Shown here: in pieces, positions 25,143 to 34,000 of the stretch | Layout of the letters: every line of letters starts with the position of its first letter | Position numbering within the stretch: position 1 is the stretch's first letter | Source of the DNA: Hasllibacter sp963833115 | Lineage (GTDB): Bacteria > Pseudomonadota > Alphaproteobacteria > Rhodobacterales > Rhodobacteraceae | Reading direction: 5' to 3' | DNA: 64,000 nucleotides | NCBI GenBank assembly: GCA_963833115.1 | Contig: CAWHWS010000002.1 | Span: 1,364,001 to 1,428,000, forward strand | The notes under the pieces: model-generated | What the model was told of the DNA's origin: nothing | The model's database searches: none | The model's input: the letters and a program-made list of their open reading frames with translations, nothing else | Program-made: the position numbers and the translations under genes

Positions 25143-26576
25143 TCAGCTCCCCGAGCCCGGCCCTTTCCCCTCTGCCGAGGGCTGCTTCAGCAGGCCGTAC
25201 TTGCGGAGCTTTACGTAGAGGGACTGGCGCGAGAGGCCCAGCATCTCGGCGGCGGCGACGCGGTTGTTGGAGGTCAGCTCCACCGCCGTCTCGATGCACA
25301 TCTTCTCGACCACGTCGGTCGTCTCGCTGACGATCTCGCGCAGGGTGGACTGCCCGACGAGCTCCATCACCGACCGGACGGCGTCGTCGCTGACCGCCGT
25401 GCCCGGGCGCCGGGCCCCGTCGGAGCGGCCCGCGTCGCGCAGCACGAAGGCGTGGGCCGCGGCGGAGCCTTCGGGCAGGGAGCAGGCCGAGATCTCCACC
25501 GGCGTCTCCTCGCCGTAGCGCGGCAGCAGGCGGGTCGCGTAGAGGCGCAGGCCGCCGGGGCTCGCCGATTGTTCGAGGAGGACGCCGAGGTCGAAGGAGC
25601 CGCGCCCAAGGTGGTCCGACAGGGACCGGCCGCGCACGCCCCGCGCGGTCGGCGCGCCGGCCATCGCCGCGAAGGCCTCGTTCGCCGCGAGGACCAGGCC
25701 GGCCGCGTCGGTGAAGACGATGCCGTCCGGCCCGGCGGACCAGAGCCCGGCCAGCCGCGAGGCCATCGCGCTCGTCGCCGGGGCGCCGCCGCCCTCGTCC
25801 AGCCGGACCAGGAGGACGCGCTCTCCGCCGGCCCGAAAGACGGTCGGGTGCAGGATCGCGGCCCTCGCGCCGCCGGGCAGGCGCAGCTCGAGGGCGCCGG
25901 GGGGCTCGGCCTCCGCCGCGGCGGCCAGGCGGCGGCGCAGGTCGTCGCCCGCCTCCGGGAACAGGTCCGCCAGCCGTGCGCCCGCGAGTTGACCGCGGGT
26001 CCGGCCGAGCATCGCGGCGGCCGCCTCGTTGCCTTCCATCACGCGGGCGTCGCCCTCGGAGACGAAGAGGATGCCGGCGGCCACGGCCTCCATCAGGGCG
26101 CGGTAGCGAACGCCCAGGGCGCGCCGGTCCTCGTAGTCGCGCTCCAGCGCCATCTGGGCGCGCACGAGCTGCTGCTGCATCTCGGCGATGGGCTTCATGT
26201 CGTGCCCGAGCATCAGCACGGCGCCGTCGGGCCCGATCTGATGGAAGCTGTAGCGGACGGGAAAGTCCCACCGCGCCTCGCCGGAATGGTTGAGCTCGGC
26301 GGGCCGGGGCGTCGCGCCCCCCGCGGCCACGTCGAGCGCGGCGTCGAGCTTGACGACGCTCTCGACCTCCAGGAAGCGCCGCAGGTCGGTGCCGACCCAG
26401 TGGTCGAGGCGCCCATGGGTCCGGTGGGCGGCGTTGGTGAGCACCGACAGGACCCGCCCCTCGGCCGTCACGACGACCGAGAGGTCCGCGACGCCGGCGA
26501 TGATGTCGCCCAGGATCTCCGGCGCGATCAGGGGGATCGCCCCCCCGTTCCAGTAGCGGGCGCCGCGCGAGGTCAT
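25143..26576 (-). CDS. ppsR: Photosynthesis gene repressor PpsR/CrtJ
   Basis: A 477-residue aerobic repressor of bch, crt and puc/puf promoters. An N-terminal PAS-like domain (about 20-130) and linker helix (about 133-165, MQQQLVRAQMALERDYED) precede two PAS domains (about 160-260 and 270-380). A Fis-type helix-turn-helix ends the protein (NNRVAAAEMLGLSRQSLYVK, residues 437-456). It binds TGT-N12-ACA, several copies of which lie in this window. Only two Cys are present, residues 365 and 427. Cys427 sits at the HTH as in the R. sphaeroides/R. capsulatus proteins, but the second redox Cys expected near residue 255 appears replaced (GERVLLVRLDE). ATG at 26576 overlaps the ppaA stop. Confidence 0.95.
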   Translation of the reverse strand: MTSRGARYWNGGAIPLIAPEILGDIIAGVADLSVVVTAEGRVLSVLTNAAHRTHGRLDHWVGTDLRRFLEVESVVKLDAALDVAAGGATPRPAELNHSGEARWDFPVRYSFHQIGPDGAVLMLGHDMKPIAEMQQQLVRAQMALERDYEDRRALGVRYRALMEAVAAGILFVSEGDARVMEGNEAAAAMLGRTRGQLAGARLADLFPEAGDDLRRRLAAAAEAEPPGALELRLPGGARAAILHPTVFRAGGERVLLVRLDEGGGAPATSAMASRLAGLWSAGPDGIVFTDAAGLVLAANEAFAAMAGAPTARGVRGRSLSDHLGRGSFDLGVLLEQSASPGGLRLYATRLLPRYGEETPVEISACSLPEGSAAAHAFVLRDAGRSDGARRPGTAVSDDAVRSVMELVGQSTLREIVSETTDVVEKMCIETAVELTSNNRVAAAEMLGLSRQSLYVKLRKYGLLKQPSAEGKGPGSGS

Positions 26577-27451
26577 GCCGGCCCGGCCGGGGGCGGGCGG
26601 GCGCCCGCGGCGGCGGCGCGCCGCGCGGGGCCGAAGACCCCGCAGGCGGCCGCGGCGCGCACGATGTCCGTGCCGACATGGTCGGCGCCGCAGGCCGCGC
26701 GGATGCGCTCGAGGCCTTGCTCCGCGGCGCAGGATTCGGTCGAGACGATCGAGCCGCCGACGGCGATGCCGACCGGGCGGCCCGCGGCCGCGCGCACGAG
26801 CGCCACGAATCCGCCCAGCACCTCGGTGTCCTGCGCCGCGCCGGCGGAGAGGGCGATCATGTCGAAGCCGCCGCCGCGAACGATGTCCAGCACCTCGTCG
26901 TCGGGGCACCCGACGCTCAGGCGCACGGAGACCGCGGCGCGGCGCAGCTGGGCGGCCGCGATCATCGCGCCGAGGCTGTGGTCGTCGCCCTCGCGCAGGA
27001 CGAGGAGCGCGGTGCCGCCGTCGCCGCCGCCGCGCTCGGGCGGGCCGGACCCCTCGGAGAGATCGCGCAGGAGCGCCTGGAGCCGGGCGGTGCCGACGGT
27101 GACGGCGGCGAAGCTCATCTCGTCGCCGACCCAAGCCTCCCCGAGGCGGCGGGCGGCGGCGGGGAGATAGACGTCGACGATGTCCTCGGGCGTGAGGCCG
27201 GCCGCGGTCATCGCGTCGATCGCGGTGCCCAGCCGGCCGCGGTCCTCGTCCGAGAGGGCGGCGAGGAGCGAGCCCAGGACGTCGGGATCGGGCAGGCCGG
27301 CGGCGCGCGGCGCGACGACCCGTAGCTTGGTGAGGGCGCCGCGCGCCAGCGCGTCGTGGAGGCCGGACGGCCCGCGGGCCTCCGCGGCGTCGGTGCCCGC
27401 ATGATCGGCTCGGGGGTCTCGCTCGCGGCGGTTCTGGCGGTCATCGGTCAT
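26573..27451 (-). CDS. ppaA: PpsR antirepressor PpaA/AerR (cobalamin-binding fold)
   Basis: A 292-residue regulator of the AerR/PpaA group, which relieves PpsR/CrtJ repression and in R. capsulatus binds cobalamin in a light-dependent way. A helical N-terminal part (about 45-135) includes LGEAWVGDEMSFAAVTVG, typical of B12-binding adaptor domains. The following Rossmann-like domain has EGDDHSLGAMIAAAQLRR, with His158 in the position expected for a cobalt ligand, and VGGSIVSTESC. It is upstream of ppsR and overlaps it by ATGA, so antirepressor and repressor are made together. The N-terminal 30 residues are charged and probably disordered; the true start could be slightly internal. Confidence 0.88.
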   Translation of the reverse strand: MTDDRQNRRERDPRADHAGTDAAEARGPSGLHDALARGALTKLRVVAPRAAGLPDPDVLGSLLAALSDEDRGRLGTAIDAMTAAGLTPEDIVDVYLPAAARRLGEAWVGDEMSFAAVTVGTARLQALLRDLSEGSGPPERGGGDGGTALLVLREGDDHSLGAMIAAAQLRRAAVSVRLSVGCPDDEVLDIVRGGGFDMIALSAGAAQDTEVLGGFVALVRAAAGRPVGIAVGGSIVSTESCAAEQGLERIRAACGADHVGTDIVRAAAACGVFGPARRAAAAGARPPPAGPA

Positions 27452-27590
27452 CGGTCATCCCTCCCGGTTCCTCGATGCCTGACCATGCGGACCCGTTCCC
27501 GTCCTGTCGATCCGGCCCGTGAGGCGGATCGCTCCGGCGAGGCCTCCGAGAGCCCCCCTGCCGGCGACACATTGGCGCAGGCAGGGGATC

Positions 27591-27608
27591 TGTCAACCGA
27601 AATGGACA
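27591..27608. promoter_or_regulatory. PpsR box upstream of ppaA/bchF
   Basis: TGTCAACCGAAATGGACA fits TGT-N12-ACA exactly. On the minus strand its left end reads TTGACA, a perfect -35 box that could serve the ppaA-ppsR operon and would be blocked by bound PpsR. It pairs with a second box 52 bp further right. Confidence 0.75.
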
Positions 27609-27659
27609 GCAGAGGAGGCAATCATGAGCGTAATGCTGTAAACCGACGCTCCGGGCATG

Positions 27660-27677
27660 TGTCACGTGTAGTTGACA
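27660..27677. promoter_or_regulatory. PpsR box in the bchF promoter
   Basis: TGTCACGTGTAGTTGACA is a perfect TGT-N12-ACA box. Its right half contains TTGACA (27672-27677), which would be the -35 element for bchF, 56 bp before the ATG. No good -10 box is visible at 16-18 bp. Two boxes in one promoter region favour cooperative PpsR tetramer binding. Confidence 0.78.
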
Positions 27678-27732
27678 CATTGGGGACGCCCGATCATGGT
27701 CGTCGGCGAACGGGCCGCTCGGGAGGAGCGAC

Positions 27733-28221
27733 ATGACATCGACCACCGCTGCTGCCCCGGCCCTCTACACGGCCACCGAGCGCGCCCGGCGAGACGCCAC
27801 GCCCTGGACCCTCGTGCAGGGCGTGCTGGCGCCGGTCCAGTTCGCGGTGTTCCTCGTCTCGCTGGCCCTCGTGGTCCGCGCCCTCGCCACCGGCGAGGGG
27901 CATCAGGCGGCGGCGCTCTCGGTCCTCCTCAAGACGGCGGTCCTGCTCACGATCATGGTGACCGGCTCGATCTGGGAGAAGGTCGTGTTCGGGCACTGGC
28001 TCTTCGCGCCGGCCTTCTTCTGGGAGGACGTGGTGAGCATGGGCGTGATCGCGCTGCACCTCCTCTACTGCTGGGCGCTCCTGACCGGGGCGCTGGGCGC
28101 GGACGGGCAGCTCGCGATCGCGCTCGCGGCCTACGCGGCCTACGTGGTCAACGCGGCGCAGTTCGTCTGGAAGCTGCGGATGGCGCGCCTGTCGGCGCCC
28201 GCCGCGGGGGTGCCGGCGTGA
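27733..28221 (+). CDS. bchF: 3-vinyl bacteriochlorophyllide hydratase
   Basis: A 162-residue membrane protein that hydrates the 3-vinyl group of chlorophyllide/bacteriochlorophyllide, leading to the 3-acetyl group of bacteriochlorophyll a. Four hydrophobic segments are visible, including FAVFLVSLALVVRALA and TAVLLTIMVTGSIWEKVVFG. The motif WEKVVFGHWLFAPAFFWEDV is characteristic. It is the first gene of the large bch-puh-acsF-hemA operon, behind two PpsR boxes. Its stop overlaps bchN (GTGA). Confidence 0.95.
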   Translation: MTSTTAAAPALYTATERARRDATPWTLVQGVLAPVQFAVFLVSLALVVRALATGEGHQAAALSVLLKTAVLLTIMVTGSIWEKVVFGHWLFAPAFFWEDVVSMGVIALHLLYCWALLTGALGADGQLAIALAAYAAYVVNAAQFVWKLRMARLSAPAAGVPA

Positions 28222-29513
28222 GCGGCTGCACCGACGCCCCGGTCCTGCGCGAGCGCGGCCAGCGCGAGGTCTTCTGCGGGCTGACGGGAATCATCTGGCT
28301 GCACCGCAAGATGCAAGACGCGTTCTTCCTCGTGGTGGGCTCGCGCACCTGCGCGCACCTGCTGCAGTCGGCCGCCGGGGTGATGATCTTCGCCGAGCCG
28401 CGATTCGGGACCTGCATCCTCGACGAGGGCGACCTGGCCGGCATGAACGACATGCACGACGAGCTCGACCGCGAGGTCGCGCGGCTGCTGGCCCGGCGGC
28501 CGGACATCAGGCAGCTCTTCCTCGTCGGGTCCTGCCCGTCGGAGGTCATCAAGCTCGACCTGGAAAAGGCGGCGCAGCGGCTGGACGGGATCACCGCCGG
28601 CGTGAGGGTGCTGAACTATTCCGGCTCGGGCATCGAGACGACGTTCACCGAAGGCGAGGACGCCTGCCTGGCCGCGATGGTCCCGCAGATGGCGGGATCG
28701 GACGCGCGGCAGCTGATCGTCGCGGGCGCGCTGCCCGACGTGGTCGAGGACCAGATGCTGGCGCTGCTGGACGCGATGGGCGTGGGGCCGGTGGCGGTGC
28801 TGCCGGGGCGCACGGCCGAGGCCGCGCCGGCGGTGGGACCGAACACGGTCTACGCCCTCGCGCAGCCCTTCCTCGGGGAGACCTCCGCCGAGCTGACCCG
28901 GCGCGGCGCGCGGCACCTGCCGGCGCCCTTCCCCTTCGGCGAGGCGGGCACGACCGCCTGGCTGCGCGCGATCGCCGCCGAGTTCGGCGTGGACGACGCG
29001 ACCTTCGAACGGGCTACGGCAGCGCCGCGCGCCCGGGCCGCCAAGGCCGTCGCCAAGGCGGCCGAGCCGCTCGCGGGCAAGTCGGTCTTCTTCTTCCCGG
29101 ACAGCCAGCTCGAGATCCCGCTGGCCCGGTTCCTGACGACCGAATGCGGGATGACCGCGATCGAGGTCGGCACGCCCTACCTGCACCGCGGCGTGCACGG
29201 GCCGGACCTCGCGCTGATCCCCGGCGGGCCGGTGATCTCCGAGGGGCAGGACGTGGACATGCAGCTCGACCGCGCGCGGGCGGCCAAGGCCGACCTGACG
29301 GTGTGCGGGCTCGGGCTGGCGAACCCGCTGGAGGCCGAGGGCCTGACGACCAAATGGGCGATCGAGCTCGTGTTCACGCCGATCCACTTCTACGAGCAGG
29401 CCGGCGACCTGGCCGGCATCTTCGCCCGGCCGCTGCGCCGGCGCGCGGCCATCGCGGCGCTGCACCCGGCGCGCGCGCCGCGGGGGGCCCGCCCCCTGGA
29501 GGCCGCGGAATGA
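28218..29513 (+). CDS. bchN: Light-independent protochlorophyllide reductase subunit N
   Basis: A 431-residue subunit of the dark-operative reductase that reduces ring D of protochlorophyllide. With BchB it forms the NifDK-like catalytic heterotetramer. The cluster ligands are Cys20 (EVFCGLTG), Cys45 (SRTCAHLL) and Cys106 (VGSCPSEV); their spacing (25 and 61) equals that of Cys26, Cys51 and Cys112 in R. capsulatus. GTG at 28218 overlaps the bchF stop. The C-terminal 20 residues are Ala/Arg-rich. The stop overlaps bchB by ATGA. Confidence 0.96.
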   Translation: MSGCTDAPVLRERGQREVFCGLTGIIWLHRKMQDAFFLVVGSRTCAHLLQSAAGVMIFAEPRFGTCILDEGDLAGMNDMHDELDREVARLLARRPDIRQLFLVGSCPSEVIKLDLEKAAQRLDGITAGVRVLNYSGSGIETTFTEGEDACLAAMVPQMAGSDARQLIVAGALPDVVEDQMLALLDAMGVGPVAVLPGRTAEAAPAVGPNTVYALAQPFLGETSAELTRRGARHLPAPFPFGEAGTTAWLRAIAAEFGVDDATFERATAAPRARAAKAVAKAAEPLAGKSVFFFPDSQLEIPLARFLTTECGMTAIEVGTPYLHRGVHGPDLALIPGGPVISEGQDVDMQLDRARAAKADLTVCGLGLANPLEAEGLTTKWAIELVFTPIHFYEQAGDLAGIFARPLRRRAAIAALHPARAPRGARPLEAAE

Positions 29514-31084
29514 AGCTGGCGCTCTGGACATACGAGGGGCCCCCGCACGTGGGCGCGATGCGCGTCGCGACCGGCATGAAGGGCCTGCACTACGTTCTGC
29601 ACGCGCCGCAGGGCGACACCTATGCCGACCTCCTCTTCACCATGATCGAGCGGCGGGGCCACCGGCCCCCGGTGACCTACACCACGTTCCAGGCGCGCGA
29701 CCTCGGCGCCGACACGGCCGGGCTCTTCAAGGACGCCTGCCGCGCGGCCTACGAGCGCCACCGCCCCGAGGCGATGATCGTCGGCGCGTCCTGCACCGCC
29801 GAGCTGATCCAGGACGACACCGGCGGGCTGGCCGAGGCGCTGGATCTGCCGATCCCGGTGATCCCGCTCGAGCTGCCCTCCTACCAGCGCAAGGAGAACT
29901 TCGGCGCGGACGAGACGTTCTACCGCATCGTGCGCGCCCTGGCGAAGCCGGCGGAGCGCACGGCGCGGGTGTCCTGCAACATCCTGGGCGCGACGGGCCT
30001 CGGCTTCCGCCACCGCGACGACGTCGAGGAGGTCGCGGCGATGCTCGACGGGCTCGGGATCGACGTGAACGTGGCGGCGCCGATGGGCGCGCGGCCGGCG
30101 GACATCGCCCGGCTCGGGGCCGCGCACTTCAACGTGCTGCTCTACCCCGAGACCGCCGAGAGCGCGGCGCGGCACCTGGAGAAGACCTGCGGCCAGCCGT
30201 TCACCAAGGTGATCCCGATGGGCGCCGTCGGCACGCGGGCCTTCGTCGCGGAAGTGGCGAAGCTGGCGGGCCGCGAGCTGACGCTCGACGAGGGCCGGAT
30301 GCGGATGCCCTGGTGGTCGTCCTCGGTCGACAGCACCTACCTGACCGGCAAGCGGGTCTTCGTCTTCGGGGACGCGACGCACGCCATGGCCGCGGCGAAG
30401 GTCGCGCGGGACGAGATGGGCTTCGAGATCGCGGGGCTCGGCTGCTACAACCGCGAGTTCGCGCGGCCCGTCCGGGCGCTGGCGCGGGAGATGGGCGTCG
30501 AGGCGACGATCACCGACGACCACATGGAGGTCGAGGCGGCGATCGAGGCGGCGGCGCCGGAGCTGATCCTCGGCACGCAGATGGAGCGGCACATCGCCAA
30601 GCGGCTCGGCATCGGCTGCGCGGTCATCAGCGCGCCGGTCCACGTGCAGGACTTCCCCGCCCGGCACTCGCCGGTGATGGGGCCGGAGGGGGCGAACGTC
30701 CTCTTCGACACGATCGTGCACCCGCTGGTCATGGGGCTGGAGGACCACCTCCTGCACATGTTCCGCGAGGATTTCGAGTTCCACGGGGCCGCGGGCCCCT
30801 CGCATCACGGCCATCACGAGGACCGCCGCGGCATGGAGGCCCCGGGGGGCGCGGGGGGCGGCGCCCCCCGCCCGGCCCAACCGGAGGAGCCGCCGGAGGC
30901 GGCGACGACGGGCGGGAGCCTTCCCGTCTCGTGGCGCCCGGATGCCGAGGACGAGCTCCGCAAGATCCCGTTCTTCGTGCGCGGCAAGGCCCGCCGCAAC
31001 ACCGAGGCCTTCGCCCTCCTGAAGGGCCTGGCCGAGATCGACCGCGAGACCCTCTACGAGGCGAAGGCACATTATGCTCGATGA
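29510..31084 (+). CDS. bchB: Light-independent protochlorophyllide reductase subunit B
   Basis: A 524-residue partner of BchN. Asp36 (HAPQGDTYAD) is the unusual aspartate that supplies the fourth ligand of the 4Fe-4S cluster in this enzyme. The NifK-like core runs to about residue 430 (FREDFEFHGAAGP). A flexible linker follows (about 433-480) and then the C-terminal domain (DAEDELRKIPFFVRGKARRN). Part of the linker, residues 443-470 (APGGAGGGAPRPAQPEE and following), is encoded by a reversed copy of the palindromic intergenic repeat described at 30838-30919, kept in frame. ATG overlaps the bchN stop; the end overlaps bchH by 11 bp. Confidence 0.96.
   Translation: MKLALWTYEGPPHVGAMRVATGMKGLHYVLHAPQGDTYADLLFTMIERRGHRPPVTYTTFQARDLGADTAGLFKDACRAAYERHRPEAMIVGASCTAELIQDDTGGLAEALDLPIPVIPLELPSYQRKENFGADETFYRIVRALAKPAERTARVSCNILGATGLGFRHRDDVEEVAAMLDGLGIDVNVAAPMGARPADIARLGAAHFNVLLYPETAESAARHLEKTCGQPFTKVIPMGAVGTRAFVAEVAKLAGRELTLDEGRMRMPWWSSSVDSTYLTGKRVFVFGDATHAMAAAKVARDEMGFEIAGLGCYNREFARPVRALAREMGVEATITDDHMEVEAAIEAAAPELILGTQMERHIAKRLGIGCAVISAPVHVQDFPARHSPVMGPEGANVLFDTIVHPLVMGLEDHLLHMFREDFEFHGAAGPSHHGHHEDRRGMEAPGGAGGGAPRPAQPEEPPEAATTGGSLPVSWRPDAEDELRKIPFFVRGKARRNTEAFALLKGLAEIDRETLYEAKAHYAR
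30838..30919 (-). repeat. Palindromic repeat copy inside bchB, in frame
   Basis: Read on the minus strand this segment begins GCTCCCGCCC, continues GCCTCCGGCGGCTCC, has the core GTTGGGCCGGGC and then the hairpin GGGGGGCGCCGCCCCCC. The same blocks in the same order and spacing occur on the plus strand at 34609-34691. Here the element lies inside the bchB coding frame, in the variable interdomain linker, without creating a stop. Confidence 0.7.
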
Positions 31085-34000
31085 CGCGAACATGCAGGCG
31101 GCGGCGACCTACCGGGTCGTGATCGTGACCCTCGACAGCCACGCCGCCGGGCCGGCGGCACGCGCCGCCGCGCGCATGGGCGCCGACTTCCCCGGCCTCT
31201 CGGTCGAGATCCACGCCGCCGCGGAATGGGGCGCGCATCCCGAGGCCCTCGACGCGGCGCGGCAGGCCGTGGCCGCCGCCGACATCGTGATCGCGAACCT
31301 CCTCTTCCTCGAGGAGCACGTCGAGGCGATCCGCCCCGTGATGGAGGCTCGCCGCCCGCATTGCGACGCGATGGTCGGCCTGATCTCCGACAAGGCCATC
31401 GTGCAGCTCACCAAGATGGGCGACCTCGACATGGCGCGCCCGGCGAGCGGCGTGATGAAGCTCCTCAAGAAGCTGCGCGGCGGAAGCGCGGGCAAGCCCG
31501 CCTCGGGCGCGGGGCAGATGAAGGCGCTGCGGCGGCTCCCCAAGCTGCTGCGCTACGTGCCCGGCACGGCGCAGGACCTGCGGCAGTGGTTCCTGTCGAT
31601 GCAGTATTGGCTCGGCGGCTCGGACGAGAACGTCGAGGCGATGCTCCGCGCCCTCATCTCGCGCTACGGCCGCGAGGACTGGCGCGGCGGGGAGGTGGCG
31701 GCGCCGGTCGAGTACCCCGATATCGGCCTCTGGCACCCCCGGACGGGCATCGTCACCGAGGCCGCGAAGCTGCCCCGTCCGGCGGGGGCGGTCGCGACCG
31801 TGGGCCTCCTGATGATGCGCTCCTACGTCCTGTCGGGCGACACCGCGCATTACGCCGCCGTCATCGCCGCCTTCGAGGCGCGCGGCCTCGCGGTCGTGCC
31901 GGCCTTCGCCGGCGGGCTCGACGGGCGCCCCGCGATCGAGGCCTACCATGCGGGGCGGATCGACGCGCTCGTCGGCCTGACCGGGTTCTCCCTCGTCGGC
32001 GGGCCGGCCTACAACGACAGCGCCGCGGCGGCGCAGGCCCTGGGCGCGCTCGACGTGCCCTATCTCGCGGCGCACCCGCTCGAGTTCCAGACGCTCGGCG
32101 AATGGGCCGCCGACGGGCGCGGGCTCGGCCCGGTCGAGACGACGATGCTGATCGCCCTGCCGGAGATCGACGGCGCGACGAACCCGTCCGTCTTCGCCGG
32201 GCGCCTCTCCGGCGCGGCCTGCACCGGCTGCGCGCGCGGCTGCCGCGGCGCGGGGGACAAGGCGATGGCGCCGTGCCCAGAGCGGATCGAGGCGCTGGCC
32301 GGCCGGGCGCTCAAGGCCGCGATGCTGCGCCGGGCGCGCAACGAGGACCGGCGCGTCGCCGTGGTCCTCTTCGGCTTCCCGCCCAATGCCGGCGCGGCCG
32401 GGACGGCGGCGTATCTCTCGGTCTTCGAGAGCCTGCACGCCACGCTCCGGCGCATGCGGGACGAGGGCTACACCGTCGACGTGCCCGCCACGGTGGACGA
32501 TCTGCGCGCCGCGATCCTCACGGGCGGCGAGGCGCAGGGCATGGACGCGAACGTGGCCGCCCACGTGCCGGCCGACGCGATGGTCGCCGACTGCCCCTGG
32601 CTGGGCGAGATCGAGGCGGCCTGGGGCCCCGCGCCGGGCCGCGCGCAATCGGACGGGCGCGGCGTCTTCGTCCTGGGTCGCCGGTTCGGGAACGTCTTCG
32701 TCGGGCTGCAGCCGGCCTTCGGCTACGAGGGCGACCCCATGCGCCTGATGTTCGAGGGCGGGTTCGCCCCGACGCACGCCTTCGCCGCGTTCTACCGCTG
32801 GCTGGCGCGCGATTTCGGCGCCGACGCGGTGCTGCATTTCGGCATGCACGGCGCGCTCGAGTTCATGCCGGGCAAGCAGTCGGGCGCGTCCGGCGCGTGC
32901 TGGCCCGCGCGCCTGATCGGCGATCTGCCCAACGTCTACCTCTACGCGGCGAACAACCCCTCCGAGGCGACCCTGGCCAAGCGCCGCTCGGGCGCGGTGA
33001 CCGTGACCCACGTGACCCCGCCGCTGGCGAAGGCCGGGCTCTACAAGGGGCTGACCGAGTTGAAGGAAAGCCTCGGCGCCTGGCGCAGGATGTCCGCCGA
33101 GGATCGCGCCGGCGAGGCGGGCGCCGAGCTTGCCGAGATGATCGCGGGGCAGGGCGCGGCGGTGGACCTGACCGGCGCGCCGGACGAGCTCTGGCGCGCC
33201 GTCCTGGAGACGGAGAGCGCGCTCATCCCCGACGGGCTGCACGTGATCGGCCGGGCGCCGACGCCGGACGCGATCCGGATGCTGATGGAGAGCGCGGGCA
33301 TCGACGCGGTCGAGGCCGCGCGCCTCCTCGATCCGGCGCACGAGCTGGACGGGCTGATGACCGCGCTGGCGGGCCGCTTCGTGCCCCCCGTGCCCGGCGG
33401 CGACCTGATCCGCAGCCCCGCGATCCTGCCGGCCGGGCGCAACATCCACGCGTTCGACCCGTTCCGCATGCCGACCGCCTTCGCCATGGCGGAGGGGCGC
33501 AAGCAGGCCGAGCTCCTCCTCGCCGCGAGCCCCGCCCTGCCGGGCTCGGTGGCGGTGGTGCTGTGGGGCTCCGACAACATCAAGTCCGATGGCGGGCCGA
33601 TCGCGCAGGCGCTGGCCCTGATGGGCGCCAAGCCGCGCTTCGACGGCTTCGGTCGCCTGGCGGGCGCGGACCTGGTGCCCCTGGTGGACCTCGGCCGCCC
33701 GCGGATCGACGTGGTGATGACGCTCTCGGGCATCTTCCGCGACCTGCTGCCGCTGCAGACGAAGCTCCTGGCCGAGGCCGCGCTGAAGGCCGCGATGGCC
33801 GACGAGCCCGGCAGCGAGAACTTCGTGCGCGCCCACGCGCTGGCGCAGATGGCGAAGACCGGCTGCACCATCGAGGAGGCCGCGCTTCGTGTCTTCTCCA
33901 ACGCCGAGGGCGCCTACGGCTCGAACGTGAACCAGCTCATCGACAGCGGCGCCTGGGACGACGAGGGCGAGCTCGCGGACGCCTACGAGGCGAGGAAGGG

